64,000 nt of DNA from Lutjanus erythropterus. Its lineage: Eukaryota > Chordata > Actinopteri > Lutjaniformes > Lutjanidae. The notes beneath the pieces are model-generated. The model saw only the letters and a list, made by a program, of their open reading frames with translations, did not search any database and had not been told where the DNA came from. The DNA is taken from contig CM034600.1 in assembly GCA_020091685.1 (NCBI GenBank), positions 958,024-1,022,023 on the forward strand, written 5' to 3'. The position numbers and the translations under genes are program-made. This document shows, piece by piece, positions 24,086-35,300 of the stretch (its first letter is position 1; each line of letters starts with the position of its first letter).

Positions 24086-26887
24086 TAACCCTCAAAAAGA
24101 ATTCTTTCAACTGTGGTCCCCACAGTGACACGAGTTCTCATGAGTTGGTGTGCATTCAGGTTAAAGTCCCCACCGGCACATAAGAACAAGAAACACACAC
24201 AGACTCCGTCACAGCAAGGCTCCTGTCTTACCTTTCTCAGAGAACTCACAATCCTTCATGGCCTGGTCACAGTCAGAGCGTGTGAGCACAGCTGGTGATG
24301 ACCCGGTGACCTTGAGATGAAGAATTTGTCTGTACATCACCATGTGCCTGAGGACAAAACTCACAAACATCAGGGTCTCTTTTACTGTCTGCCATTATAC
24401 AAAGTCCTCAACATGGTAGAAATGGTTTTGTTGTCTTTGATTCATACCGACAAAATGATGTAACGTGACTAATGCACAATTAAAACAATTTAAAATTGTA
24501 CATGAGGTATGAAGAATTATTGGCAACACATAATTTAGCATAATATAAACAGCATATAAACAAGGCCTGGGACGATACTCTTAACTCACAATTTGATGCT
24601 ATCACAACAAGGTGCCAATTCTTCAAATATACAATTCAAACTTACTGTTTATTGAGATTTTTGATTTGCTTTTTAACACTAGACCATGGGAAAAAGTTGA
24701 ATCATCATATATGCCTGAAAGTCTGAGCACACATACTGTTTTATGTTAGACATGTGAAGTAAAAAGGATCAGTTTGTTGAGATAATATTAATATAATGTG
24801 AGTGTGATGCTAATTTCCATTAGTGCATAAATGGGAATTCCAATTACATATTAGCATCAAGCTAACAGACTATGAGCTTTTAATTATATACAGAAAAAAA
24901 ATCATTTCAGGAATCATAAAAAATTGCATTTTAACCTTGTTATCATATCTTTCATGTGTTACAAGAAATATAAGGAGTGAAATAAGCAGCTAACATCATG
25001 TCTGAGCATATCTTGTTTTGAAACTGCAGTGAGCAAAGACAGTCTCAAAAAAACAGATTCAGTCAGGCTGTGTATCTGACGTCATAAAACTAAGGAACCA
25101 AACGCGTTAATCGAGGGGGTGGAGCTATACATATCACTAGCAGCGATGCCCAGCCCACAGGAGAAGCAGGACGTAGCTAGTTACTGTGATTAGCTGGCAA
25201 AAGAAGATAGGTGCAGCCACTTAGAGGTGGTGTTGAGGGTTGGGGGGTATGGAAGGGGCAGGGACTATTTGCATATTCATAAATCCTTGAATATTAAATA
25301 AAGGAAAGGTGTAGAGCTATAATGTAAGCCATTTTAACAAGACAATTGAAATTATATTGCAAAAAAAACCTATCAGACAGAATTTATTACTTCTTGCAGA
25401 GCATATTATATTTCATATTATATTTTTTACATTATTTATTTATATCAAAAGATGACAGGAGGTGGACGTTAAGATCGATTTTTTTCTCTCAGCCCTATAG
25501 ACATTGGATAAATGGTTTCTAACACTATGATGTTGTTGTAAGCAGATAAGCTTTTATTAATGCGTTAGTCAATAACTATAACTCCTTCTGGTCACCCATT
25601 GAGTTCAGACTGATGTATAAAGAGATAATAAATAACAACACAGTAAGAGTTATGATTAACTGTTGTATGTCTTTATAGATACGTTTAAGATGTTGACAAA
25701 CATTAATAAACACTTTAAAATGCACTTAAATCTGATTATAACTACATAATAATGTGTTTAACCTATTTATTAAATATTTATATAAGCATAAATGTGATAA
25801 TTATCTTGTGTAAAGTTTACATAAGTAACATGAGGAAAAAGAACTTACCTCTTTTGACCAAAGCTCTGAATAAACTCCTGTTTCAAAGTTAGAATCTGAC
25901 TTTAAAAACTTCTCAAAAAGTTCTGGGCAACTTTTCCTCAAATGCCTAAAAGCTATAATCCCCCCAAAGTTCTCTCAACTTTGAGAATAACTGTGGAGCT
26001 GAACGGCCGCCACGATGACAGTACAACAAAAGAAAAAAGTTCCTCTTTTCTTAAAGAATGCTGTCGGGGTGGTTTTGTTGCCACTAAAGCATTCAGGAAG
26101 AGAGCAAGTCACAATGCTATCCTTTCAGGGGTGAGAGGGAGAGCAAAACAAGGGGGTCACACAAACCAAAATATAGCTGGGGGGCCTCAGTTGCAACTCA
26201 AAGCATGTGCCATGAAAAAGCACATTATAGATTTATTTTGAAAGGCCAGTCATCTTCAGTGCACTCTGCAGGAACAGATGTAGCACTAAACTGATCTTTT
26301 TAGAGTTGAAAATAAAAGTCACATTTGCATTTACAGCAGAGACTTAATTTACATTGAGAAGAAATGTCTCTTTAAAATAAAAGACATGAAATAAGTAGCC
26401 ATGGTGGTCTGGCAGGAAAAAGTTCAAAGTAAATGTAGAGAGTTGTTGAGCAAACTGTTGTGCCCCAGGCGACTCCAGCAGTCCCACACACAGTTCCCCA
26501 TTGTCCTGCCTTGTGACTCTATTAGTGTATCTCCTCTCAGCCTTTCACACCACTGTTTTCCTCTGTGAGCTGCCCACACCAAAAGCAACACAGTGGCAAA
26601 AAGTCACAAGACCCACTCGAAGCATGGGTTCTTTAAAAAAAAAAAAAAAAGTCATTAGAAGTGGATAATCCCAGAAAATGTGTAAATAGAGCTGTTCTCC
26701 ACTCAGAGTGACATAAGATCCACAGCACACATGTTCCCAGCCTGTAAGAATACAACAGCACAGCAAGATAACCCAAATATAAACTCTCACCTGGATTCTG
26801 ACAGTTGAAGTTCGTTGGAAGAGGTGTAGACAGGTGGGGGAGCTGCAGTGATTTCCCTAAACAAACAGACACAGGAGAGCACCTGCA

Positions 26888-26961
26888 ATTCAAATGCAGG
26901 CCAGCATGTAAAATGAAACTCGAGTCATGTCTCCAAAAGCTCCATTTGCCTGCATTTGAAT
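26888..26961. repeat. 14-bp perfect inverted repeat in a unique island
   Basis: ATTCAAATGCAGGC (26888-26901) and GCCTGCATTTGAAT (26948-26961), with 46 bp between. The surrounding 26,860-27,060 is not a repeat I recognise. Confidence 0.75.
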
Positions 26962-27624
26962 GGAGCAAAGGCACGTCAAAGTGCTTTGTGTAAGTCACCG
27001 GGCTCCTTGACTCAAATGATGAAAATAACATTTTTACTTAGTTCATCATCAAATGATGAGTCATGATTTCATTTCACAGGCGACAACTTATTCAGATAAA
27101 AACGTGCCTGTGTTTGCTGTCAGCTATCTGTTGTTGGTATTCAATAAGCAGTATAAATAGAAAACTCACTTTTCAAACATTTACAGTAAATAGGAGGTGG
27201 TTCAGCTGGTTTCATTTTCACCACGGTTTTGTCTCTCATAGCAGAAAATGCCTGCCCTCATGTGGACAGAGGACCTAAATGCAGCATCAGGAGGGGAAAA
27301 AAAGAGAAGTATTACTAAGCATCAAATAAGATGCAAAGGCCAAAATGTTGAGGAAGTGTTCAGATTTGTGTGTCAATTTTGCGGTTTGTATAGAGATATG
27401 ATACCTACAGATAATAGTTACAGAAGAGCTACTGAAGAACTTAAAGAACATGATCAGACAGCAGTGCATTTCTATTCCAGACTTCTTCATTTCTTTTTCT
27501 TTCCTGACCGGATTTTGCCTGTTAATGTAATACATACATCACTGCTGTTGTTTATTGTTTTGTTTTTTTTCTTTCACTTGCATGTTCCATTAAGGTCAAA
27601 GGTCAGCTGGATAAGAGTACAGGT

Positions 27625-27993
27625 TAGGTGTGAGAACTCAGATCTTTTACTTGAGTAAAAGTAATAATTCCACAGTGTAAAAACACTGTTACAAACAAAA
27701 CTTCTGCATTTAAAATCTTCCTCAAGTAAAAGTAAAGTATTAGTATTAAAATACAGGCCTACTTGAAGTATCGATTGTAAAAGTACTCTTTATTAATTTC
27801 TAATTTATGTTACTTTATACTACTGGATATATTAATCTATTATACATTGTGATTCATATTTTGCATTAATAATAAAACTTAGTGGAGTAAAAATGTGAAG
27901 TAGCATGCAATGGAAGTACATATGACAAGTGCCTCAAAATTATACATAAGTACAGTACTTAAAGGAATGTACTTAGTTACTTTCTACCACTGT
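27625..27993 (+). mobile_element. family-F element, near full length
   Basis: Starts ACTCAGATCTTTTACTTGAG, includes GTAATAATTCCACAGTGTAA and ACTTAGTGGAGTAAAAATGT, and ends AAGTACAGTACTTAAAGGAA then CTTTCTACCACTG. A very common teleost mini-transposon of unsettled class (hAT-like by habit). Confidence 0.7.
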
Positions 27994-28138
27994 TACTGGG
28001 TCAAATAGTCTTTTTCTTTACTTTTTGCAAAATTTTGACCCATGTGAATATTGTGCTTTTTGACATATTTGGTTAACAGCCATCAAAATGTGTGACCCAT
28101 ATTATGGAGTTTTGATAAAAGTTAACAAAATACAGTAG

Positions 28139-28480
28139 GTTTGCAGCTAACAATTATTTTCATTAACAGTTAATGATCTGATTAATGATTTGTATGTAAA
28201 CTGTAAGAAAACAGAGAAAATTCTCAAACTCTCCAGAGCCCAAGCTGAACTTTCACATTTAGTTTACTATTATTTAAGACAAGCTTTAAGAAAAGTAACA
28301 AATCTCCACAACTGACAGGATGTAACCAGCAAATGTTTTTCTGTTTTTGCGATTTTTGCTTGAAAAAAAAATACTCAACTGAATTGTGTGTAGACGATTA
28401 GTCGACTAATTATTCAAAATTGTACTTCTGTACAGTAGTTGAATTACGCACTTATTACTTAGTCAAATTCCATCACTGAC
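28139..28480 (+). mobile_element. family-B copy joined to a family-F end
   Basis: GTTTGCAGCTAACAATTATT and TGTAAGAAAACAGAGAAAAT are family B. From about 28412 (GTACTTCTGTACAGTAGTTG to CATCACTGA) it is the F end. Either a chimera or two adjoining insertions. Confidence 0.5.
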
Positions 28481-28552
28481 TTCAGTCCTGAAATACAGAA
28501 TAAAGAATGATAAAAATCGTTTGGAATGGCACTAGTAAAGCTAAAATGTTTA

Positions 28553-28721
28553 ATGACCTTTTTCACGGCAGCCCTATTGATATGAAATAGTGAGGTAAAC
28601 AAAGGTGTTATGAATGATTCCAATGACTGTCCCGTTCAAGTGAACCAGCATGCACAATAGCAGCACTCTGCCTCTGTTTGACGTGAATGGGACAGAAATG
28701 TATCTGCTGTGAAAAAGGTCT
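28553..28721. mobile_element. short family-C derivative
   Basis: About 170 bp bounded by GACCTTTTTCACGGCAGCC and TGCTGTGAAAAAGGTC. The inside resembles the outer 100 bp of the right arm of the 54,225 element (AACCAGCATGCACAATAGCA). It is a MITE-size deletion product of the same family. Confidence 0.7.
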
Positions 28722-28939
28722 GTTAGACCAGGTCAGAATGTCATGGGTTACATAATTCGGTATAACACCTGTCTCTCAGAGGGTCGACGGTTGCTAGCAC
28801 CGTAGTTTAAACCTGTCGGAGGACTTCTACAGCCAAACAAAAGACTGTAACAACACGCACGCACCAACAGCTAACAGCTTGTCTATGAACTGTCAGAAAA
28901 ACAATAACCTCTTCCATAACCAGACTGAAGTTTGAACCG

Positions 28940-29289
28940 TCTCCCTCATGTCTTTGACTGTTTATAAGCGAGCATCCTCGACCCTAACTCCACCTTCCTC
29001 CTCATCCTATTGGCCACTTTCACTGCACCTGTTCGTCCCCCCCGCCAATCACACGCTGCAGTCTGTATACTCCAAGATGGCGGCTTCCAGTACTCCGCAT
29101 CATACATCAGCGCATTTGAAAGCTAAATATTACTATCTCCCGACCGCTTAAACTAATGAGGAGGCACACCAGGAGAAGCCGAGCGGGGCTGAGCTGAATC
29201 CAGTGAGAGGCGGAGACGGTTTCCCCATGGTCTGTTCGTGCAGGGAGCCGGTTTCGGTGACGGTCTAAAGGGGGTTGTGTTATCCGAGT
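28940..29289 (+). promoter_or_regulatory. tbc1d22b: tbc1d22b promoter and 5' UTR
   Basis: The region is GC- and CpG-richer than its surroundings and has no TATA box. It holds two CCAAT boxes (ATTGG at 29009-29013, CCAAT at 29045-29049) and a perfect YY1-type site CCAAGATGGCGGC (29072-29084), a motif that in many TATA-less vertebrate promoters lies at or just after the transcription start. A 13-codon upstream reading frame lies just before the main start codon (see separate entry). The exact start of transcription is inferred, not seen. Confidence 0.7.
29227..29268 (+). other. upstream ORF in the tbc1d22b 5' leader
   Basis: ATG, 12 further codons and TAA (peptide MVCSCREPVSVTV) end 21 nt before the main ATG. 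The context is CCCCATGG: G at +4 but no purine at -3, so it would be read only by some scanning ribosomes. It could damp translation of the main frame. Whether it lies in the transcript depends on the start site, which I place upstream at the YY1 motif. Confidence 0.45.
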
Positions 29290-29345
29290 ATGGCCACCGA
29301 GAACAGGATCAATTTTTGGAGGAGAAACGCAAAGGTTCCCGGAAG
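29290..29345 (+). CDS. tbc1d22b: tbc1d22b coding exon 1
   Basis: Encodes MATENRINFWRRNAKVPG plus two bases of a split Ser codon. The donor is AG|GTGGGT. It begins the first, 6.87-kb intron. Confidence 0.93.
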
Positions 29346-32300
29346 GTGGGTCTTTGTAACTGTCTTTTTCTAAACGAAGCACGACTGCACTCCTGTACAA
29401 AGTGTCAGACTGATTCTGTTAAATATTGTTGAAAACATCATCACTGCTCAGCACAGTAACACCAGTAATAGCCTGCTGTAGCTCGCATTAACTCTTAATG
29501 AAGTATGAATAGGAATATTAGCTTAGAATTGAGCTCTTGAGCTGACTTTAACGTTTAAAAATGTCTCTGTAAGTACGTCAGGAATAGTCGTTAGTTGACC
29601 GTATTGTAGTTGTGGGTTTTATTTCATTCACTCTGGGACTTTGTAGCCCTTTCCACCGCTTTGTGTGAGTGTGTGTCTTTATAATGGCCTCCAGCTGAGA
29701 GACCCAGACCTCCGCCTCTTTCTTCTCTGTGGTTTCTCGCTCAGAGTTGAAGTGTCAGCTGTCACAGTCCGTGCATCGCCCGCCATATGCTTTGTCAGGC
29801 TGTGCTGAGAGCCAGTGGCGGAGTCAGGCTGTCTCAGGGGTAGGGGCCAAAACAATGAACGGGGCACCAGTACGCAGAAAGTAGCAATGCATTCATGGTG
29901 AAAAACTTGCAATCCCTGGTTTAAGTTGAAATTGTGTATTATGTGACTTAAAGTACAACAACTGCTCTAGCTCTATAATAAAAGCACACAGGCAACTATT
30001 AACTATTTAACCAATTAGAGGCAAATAGTAGCCAACTACATGCTTTAGATTTTGGCCATTGGAAGGTCACCCTATAGGCCACTTCATTATGTTTTCTCCA
30101 CTTGAAGGTAGAGATGTTCCAGTACAATTCTTTTCCTTCCCAGTACCAATTTCCTGTATGGATGTGTTTGCTGTCATTATTGTGTGGTCTGCTTCAAGTT
30201 AAACTCTTTGTAAAACATGATACATATACTCCTCTTGCACAATGCAGTGTGACAAATAACTGCTCTGTGGACCGCCCACGACTTAGCTGGTGTCGAATCT
30301 GCAGTATACGTCTGTGTTCAACCGATTGCTTTTTCATCTGCAAGTTATTAAAATACTTTACTTTTAACAGTGTGATATATTAGGGCTGCCCAATTAATTG
30401 AAATTTTATTGAAACAGCAATATGGCTTTCTGCAATTTTCAAGTCACAGGAGGTGAAATATTTGTTAAAGGTAAAATGTGCATCAGAAACATTTTAAATT
30501 AATGAATGTCAGGAAGCAGAGATGTCTTGTCCTACAAGTCAAATTCTACAGACTTAAAAAAAAATCTTTACTTGGTACAGATCCCTGCAAAAAAAGTCAA
30601 ACCAGAGTCATTTTAACATGTTTTTCAATCAAAATAGAATAATGATGTAAAAATTATCATTACATTTAGTATCACAAATCATACCACAATTGCAGTGTCA
30701 GCCAAAATAATCATAATTAGATAGTTTTTCAAAATCTTTCAGCTCTAGCACATATTGCTAATATTATACTGTTAACTTCACTGTTTGCCTGTTTTGATTT
30801 CACGATGTTGACTTGCTGTAAGGACACACTGGGACGGCTTTATGCCGGTGCTGCTTGGTCAGTGTAAAAACACAAAGAAGGCTGAAAGGCGAGCCCTTGT
30901 TGCGGTGATATTGCAGGATTTTGTGTAAAAGAGGCTTCTGTAGAGCTGACTGCTCTCATCATAAACTTCACCATGGTTTTCTTCATGCTAGCAACCAGCT
31001 AGGCTAGCTAACTAGCTAACCTCACCATTTAAAAACACCTGTGCAATTATCAAAATGATCAAAAATATTAACAAACATAAAGTAAAGTATTTTAATAACT
31101 TGGGGGTGAAGAAGCACTCAGGTGACCATAGACATATACTGTAGATTTGACACCGGAAGGTAAGGAGGTGGGGTGGTCTGTAATAAATGCCATAGAACAT
31201 GTGTCAAAGTCAAGGCCTGTAGGTCACGTCTGGCCCAGCACCTCATTTAATGTGGGAGCTTTCAAAGAATATAATGTGTATGTAACAGTTCTGTGCTGTA
31301 TAATAGAAGTATGGTGTCCACGAACTACAGAGTATTTAGCAGTGGCTTTTTTGCTGAGTGCTTCTATCTGGTCATGTAAATAGTAGCAGTTTAGCAAAAA
31401 GTCCAAAAAAAGAAAATTTGTGCAGAGAAAAGGCAATTTAATGAGCGATGGGGAAGTAAATACATGTTTGTGCTTGATTGAGACAAGCTGATTAGTCCTC
31501 TTTGTCTCATAGTGTTTTGTATCTGTAATTTTTTTCCAGAAATTGTGTCTTAGTTATACACTTGGATGTCTGCTTGCTATTATTTTTCCTAGGCAACAAT
31601 ATTAAAATTGAAAAGTTGGGACATATTTTTCTAAATTTAAATTACATTTTTGTGATTACAGAGAGACAGTAAAAGATTAAAAGTAGTGATATTGGTACTG
31701 TATTGCTTCAAATGTGAGCAGCACCTAACTCTAGAGACATTGCATTTAAAAACTAGACATGAGTACAAGTTTGTTGCTGAATTAACCAGGACTTGGTGGC
31801 TCTCTTGGGGAAGTTTGCAGCACATTTCTAGTGATCAGGAACTTAGTTCCCGGACTTCCCTTCACAGTAAAAGCTGTCAAACTGTCTTCTGGGTTTTCAA
31901 ACTGTTTTTCAGAAAAACAGAGTCTTACTTCTGTGACTTAATGTAATGTTAATATAAGAGAAGCACCTGGGGCTCGGCTTGTCCCGGCCTGCAGTGCTTA
32001 CTCAATAGGCATCATGGTAATGGGTTGTAATGGGCACTGAAGACCCATTATATTCTCAGACTCTTGGCTTTTATTCTCCTCATCCTGCACATTTGTGTAA
32101 AATGGAAACTCATCAGACTTCATTGATAAGACATGACCTATTTATGTGTTCATATCTTTATTGTTCTGCGTGTCTTAAAGTCTCAGAGTGGGTGTCCTCA
32201 GTCCTGCCCTGCCCTGAGGAGAGGATCTCTGAGGAGAGGGCGTTGCTGCTTTTGTCGCACTCACTGATCTGTCTCAAACGGTGGTGGGTGGAAGGCTGGA

Positions 32301-35300
32301 AACCCAAACACAAACATATGTTTGAACAGGAAAGCGAGCAGCTAGTCTTGCTGCCTGTCCTTGAGCCGCTCCTGATAAAACAAGTCTGAGGCTGGTAAAC
32401 ATGAGACTGTGGCACTGGCAGATAATCAGCAGGCCCAGTTCTCAGCCACCAGGCTGACTGTCAGTTTACTTATACAAATGACTTGACGACTTTTACCTTC
32501 AGGCGGGAGCAGCCGCAGTTTGACTAAATCCACATTCTAGTAGTGATATTTGTTGCTTTGTGATAGTCACACTAAAGCCTCTCAGCCGCTTTGAATGAAG
32601 CACTTATCATGATTGAAATTTCTGCCACACTGACAACATTTAATTTAGACAAACAGCGATATTAGATTTACTGTTAGACCATCAGCATCGTGGAGAAAAG
32701 TCATTAAAAATAGTCATTAGAAAAATCTGGAAACAGACTCCTTATCTTGAAGGAAAGACTTTAGGCAACATTCAGTCTCCAAGAAACTTTAACAAAAACA
32801 CATTCCCTCTAGTGACAATTTGAAATGTAAACCTGTGGTTTGTAGGCAAATGATTTGACTACAAGATTGTAACTCATATCTGATTTGTCCTGTTAACACC
32901 CAGATATGCATAATTGCCTCAATTCCCACACTGTGTAACAACAATTATAAGTGAAGTTTGAGTGTTGATTAAGCATTACTTGATTAGTAGACTAACGACT
33001 GATCTGATCCTCTATCAGTACAGGGTGCCACACTGAATATCAGACTGATGTCACAGTCCTGATTCCATAGTCTTGTGTTTTTATGAATTATAAATATGTA
33101 ATGATGCAATTTTGTAGCTATTTTTCATAGCTGAAAAGCTGTAGCATTAATTAATTGATTAGTAATTAAAAAGCTCTACAGAGATATCAAGTAGTCTCCA
33201 TTTCTCTTACTGCATCTGAACTCATGTATAGAAATTTACTTAATACATTTATGGCTGCAACTAATGATTATTTTCATTATCAATTAATCTGTTGGTTGTT
33301 TTCTCAATTAATTGATTATTAATCGATTAGAGGTTTGGTCCATAAAATGCCATGAAATGTTGAAAAATGTTGATTACTGTTTTCTACAGTCCAAGATGAC
33401 GTCCTCAAATGTCTTTTTAGGTCAAAAACCCAAAGACATTCAGTTTACTGACAGAAGAGGAGTAAAGAAACCAGAAAATATTCACATTTAAAAAGCTGAA
33501 ATCAGAAAATTTGGTTGTTTTTTATTAAAAGTACTGAAAACGATTAATCAATTGTCAAAATAGTGAATATTTAATTTAATAATTGGTTAATAATCAATTA
33601 ATTGTTGCAGCTCTACAGACATTGCTGTGCACTTGATTTGTCAGGAAGACAGAAAGAGTCTTTCTGCAGAACTGCTTTCTGTCTGCAGTAGAATCTACCT
33701 GAACTACTTCAGAAGCTACCAGAACTACTTTCTTTCTTTTGGAATGAAAGGATTATCTTGCATAGCCGGCTTATGATTTTCCGAAAGAGACACTGATTTT
33801 GAATGTTTAAAATTTATTTTTTTGGTGCTTTGAACACCACAAGCTAAGTGCCATTTAGTCCCATTATATTGAAGAGAAGGCAGACATCTCTACAGCTGAT
33901 GTCTCCAAAACTCTGCAACTCACACCAAAACTATCTAGATGTCTAAACAGCACTACAGGCCAGGGGGAGAATATGTATTTTTGATTTTTGTGTGAATTGT
34001 CCCTTTTAGTTGCTGTAGGAATTTGTAGTTAACCTGCAGTTAAAATAAATTGCTTTTGAAAACATTTAAGTTGAAATGAACTGCATTTTTTTGTTCATTC
34101 TATGCTCTTTTAATCAGGGTGCTGAGTGTTTACTGCAGCTTCATGATGTAGTCTTACACATAACACCAACATCACAACAACAGGAAAAACATAATGATAA
34201 TAATAGAGCTATAATGATTAGTCAATTAATTGATTTGTTGATCAAAACAAAATTAGTTGCCAACTATTTTGAAAAATAATTAATAATTTCAGTCACTTTT
34301 CAAGCACATATTTCATTTTGTGATAAATCATGAAAATAACATGCAGATGAATCAATAATAAACATAAATATTGGAGGGATACCTGAATAATAATTCCAAG
34401 AAAAAAATAGCTCTGGCCATATCAAATTGGGAATGTTTTTGCTTTTTCGTTTTAGAAAAGTCTGGAGGCTGCTGCCGTTGGCTTTCTATGAGTGTTGTTG
34501 GCAATTGTGAGTCTGGCCCAGATCCCATCCTACGACTCTTGACTGTGTCTGCTTTGGGTCGCCAGAGAGTTGGAAAGAAGCTGAGCATTAAGATTCTCAC
34601 ATCCGCTGAACATACTGTCCACCACAGGGTGGTGAAGAACACGGGGGCTGTGCAAGCTGTCCTCCAGTTCTGTTCTAAACCGAAATAAAACAGGGTGAGG
34701 GGTTATTTAACAGCAGAGAGGATCTGAGCTGTCATCTGTCAATGGAAGGGACAGCGTCAGGCTGGATTTACTGGCTCTGTACGTCACTGAATAGTTCCCA
34801 CTGGTAGAGGTGGGTGATACGGCCCTAAAATAATATCATGATATTTCAGGGTATTCTGCGATAGCAATGCTCATGACAATATGACAAAATATTGAAAAAT
34901 ATTTTCATTTAGAATTCACATAATCAGTTTGAGTAATTTTCTTTTAAGAAAAAAGTCAAAATTCTCTGGTTCCAAACTTTTTTCAAGTTTCTTTAATCAT
35001 CTCTGACAGTAAACTGGATATCTTTGGGATGTGGAGAAAACAAGACATTTGAGGACATCATCTTGGACTTGGACTTGGACATCTTGGACACTGATCAATA
35101 TTTTTCACCATTTTCTGATATTTTATTGGCAAGAAAATAATCAAATAATCGACAGATTAATCACCTATGAAAATAATTGTTAGCTGCAGACCTATTTTAT
35201 TCTATATCTGATCTTTTGTGATCATCTGATCACCTCCACACCACTGAAGTTGCTCCTCTTTTTGAAACTAACTCCTCCACCATAGATCAGGTGGTAATGT

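Larger units (their letters stand above)
20600..26860. other. intergenic, no gene seen
   Basis: Apart from the repeats listed (CA/GT blocks, families E and H) this is AT-rich unique or unrecognised sequence. 25,540-25,800 is a TTATTAATA-rich dispersed repeat related to 9,500-9,730. Confidence 0.5.
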
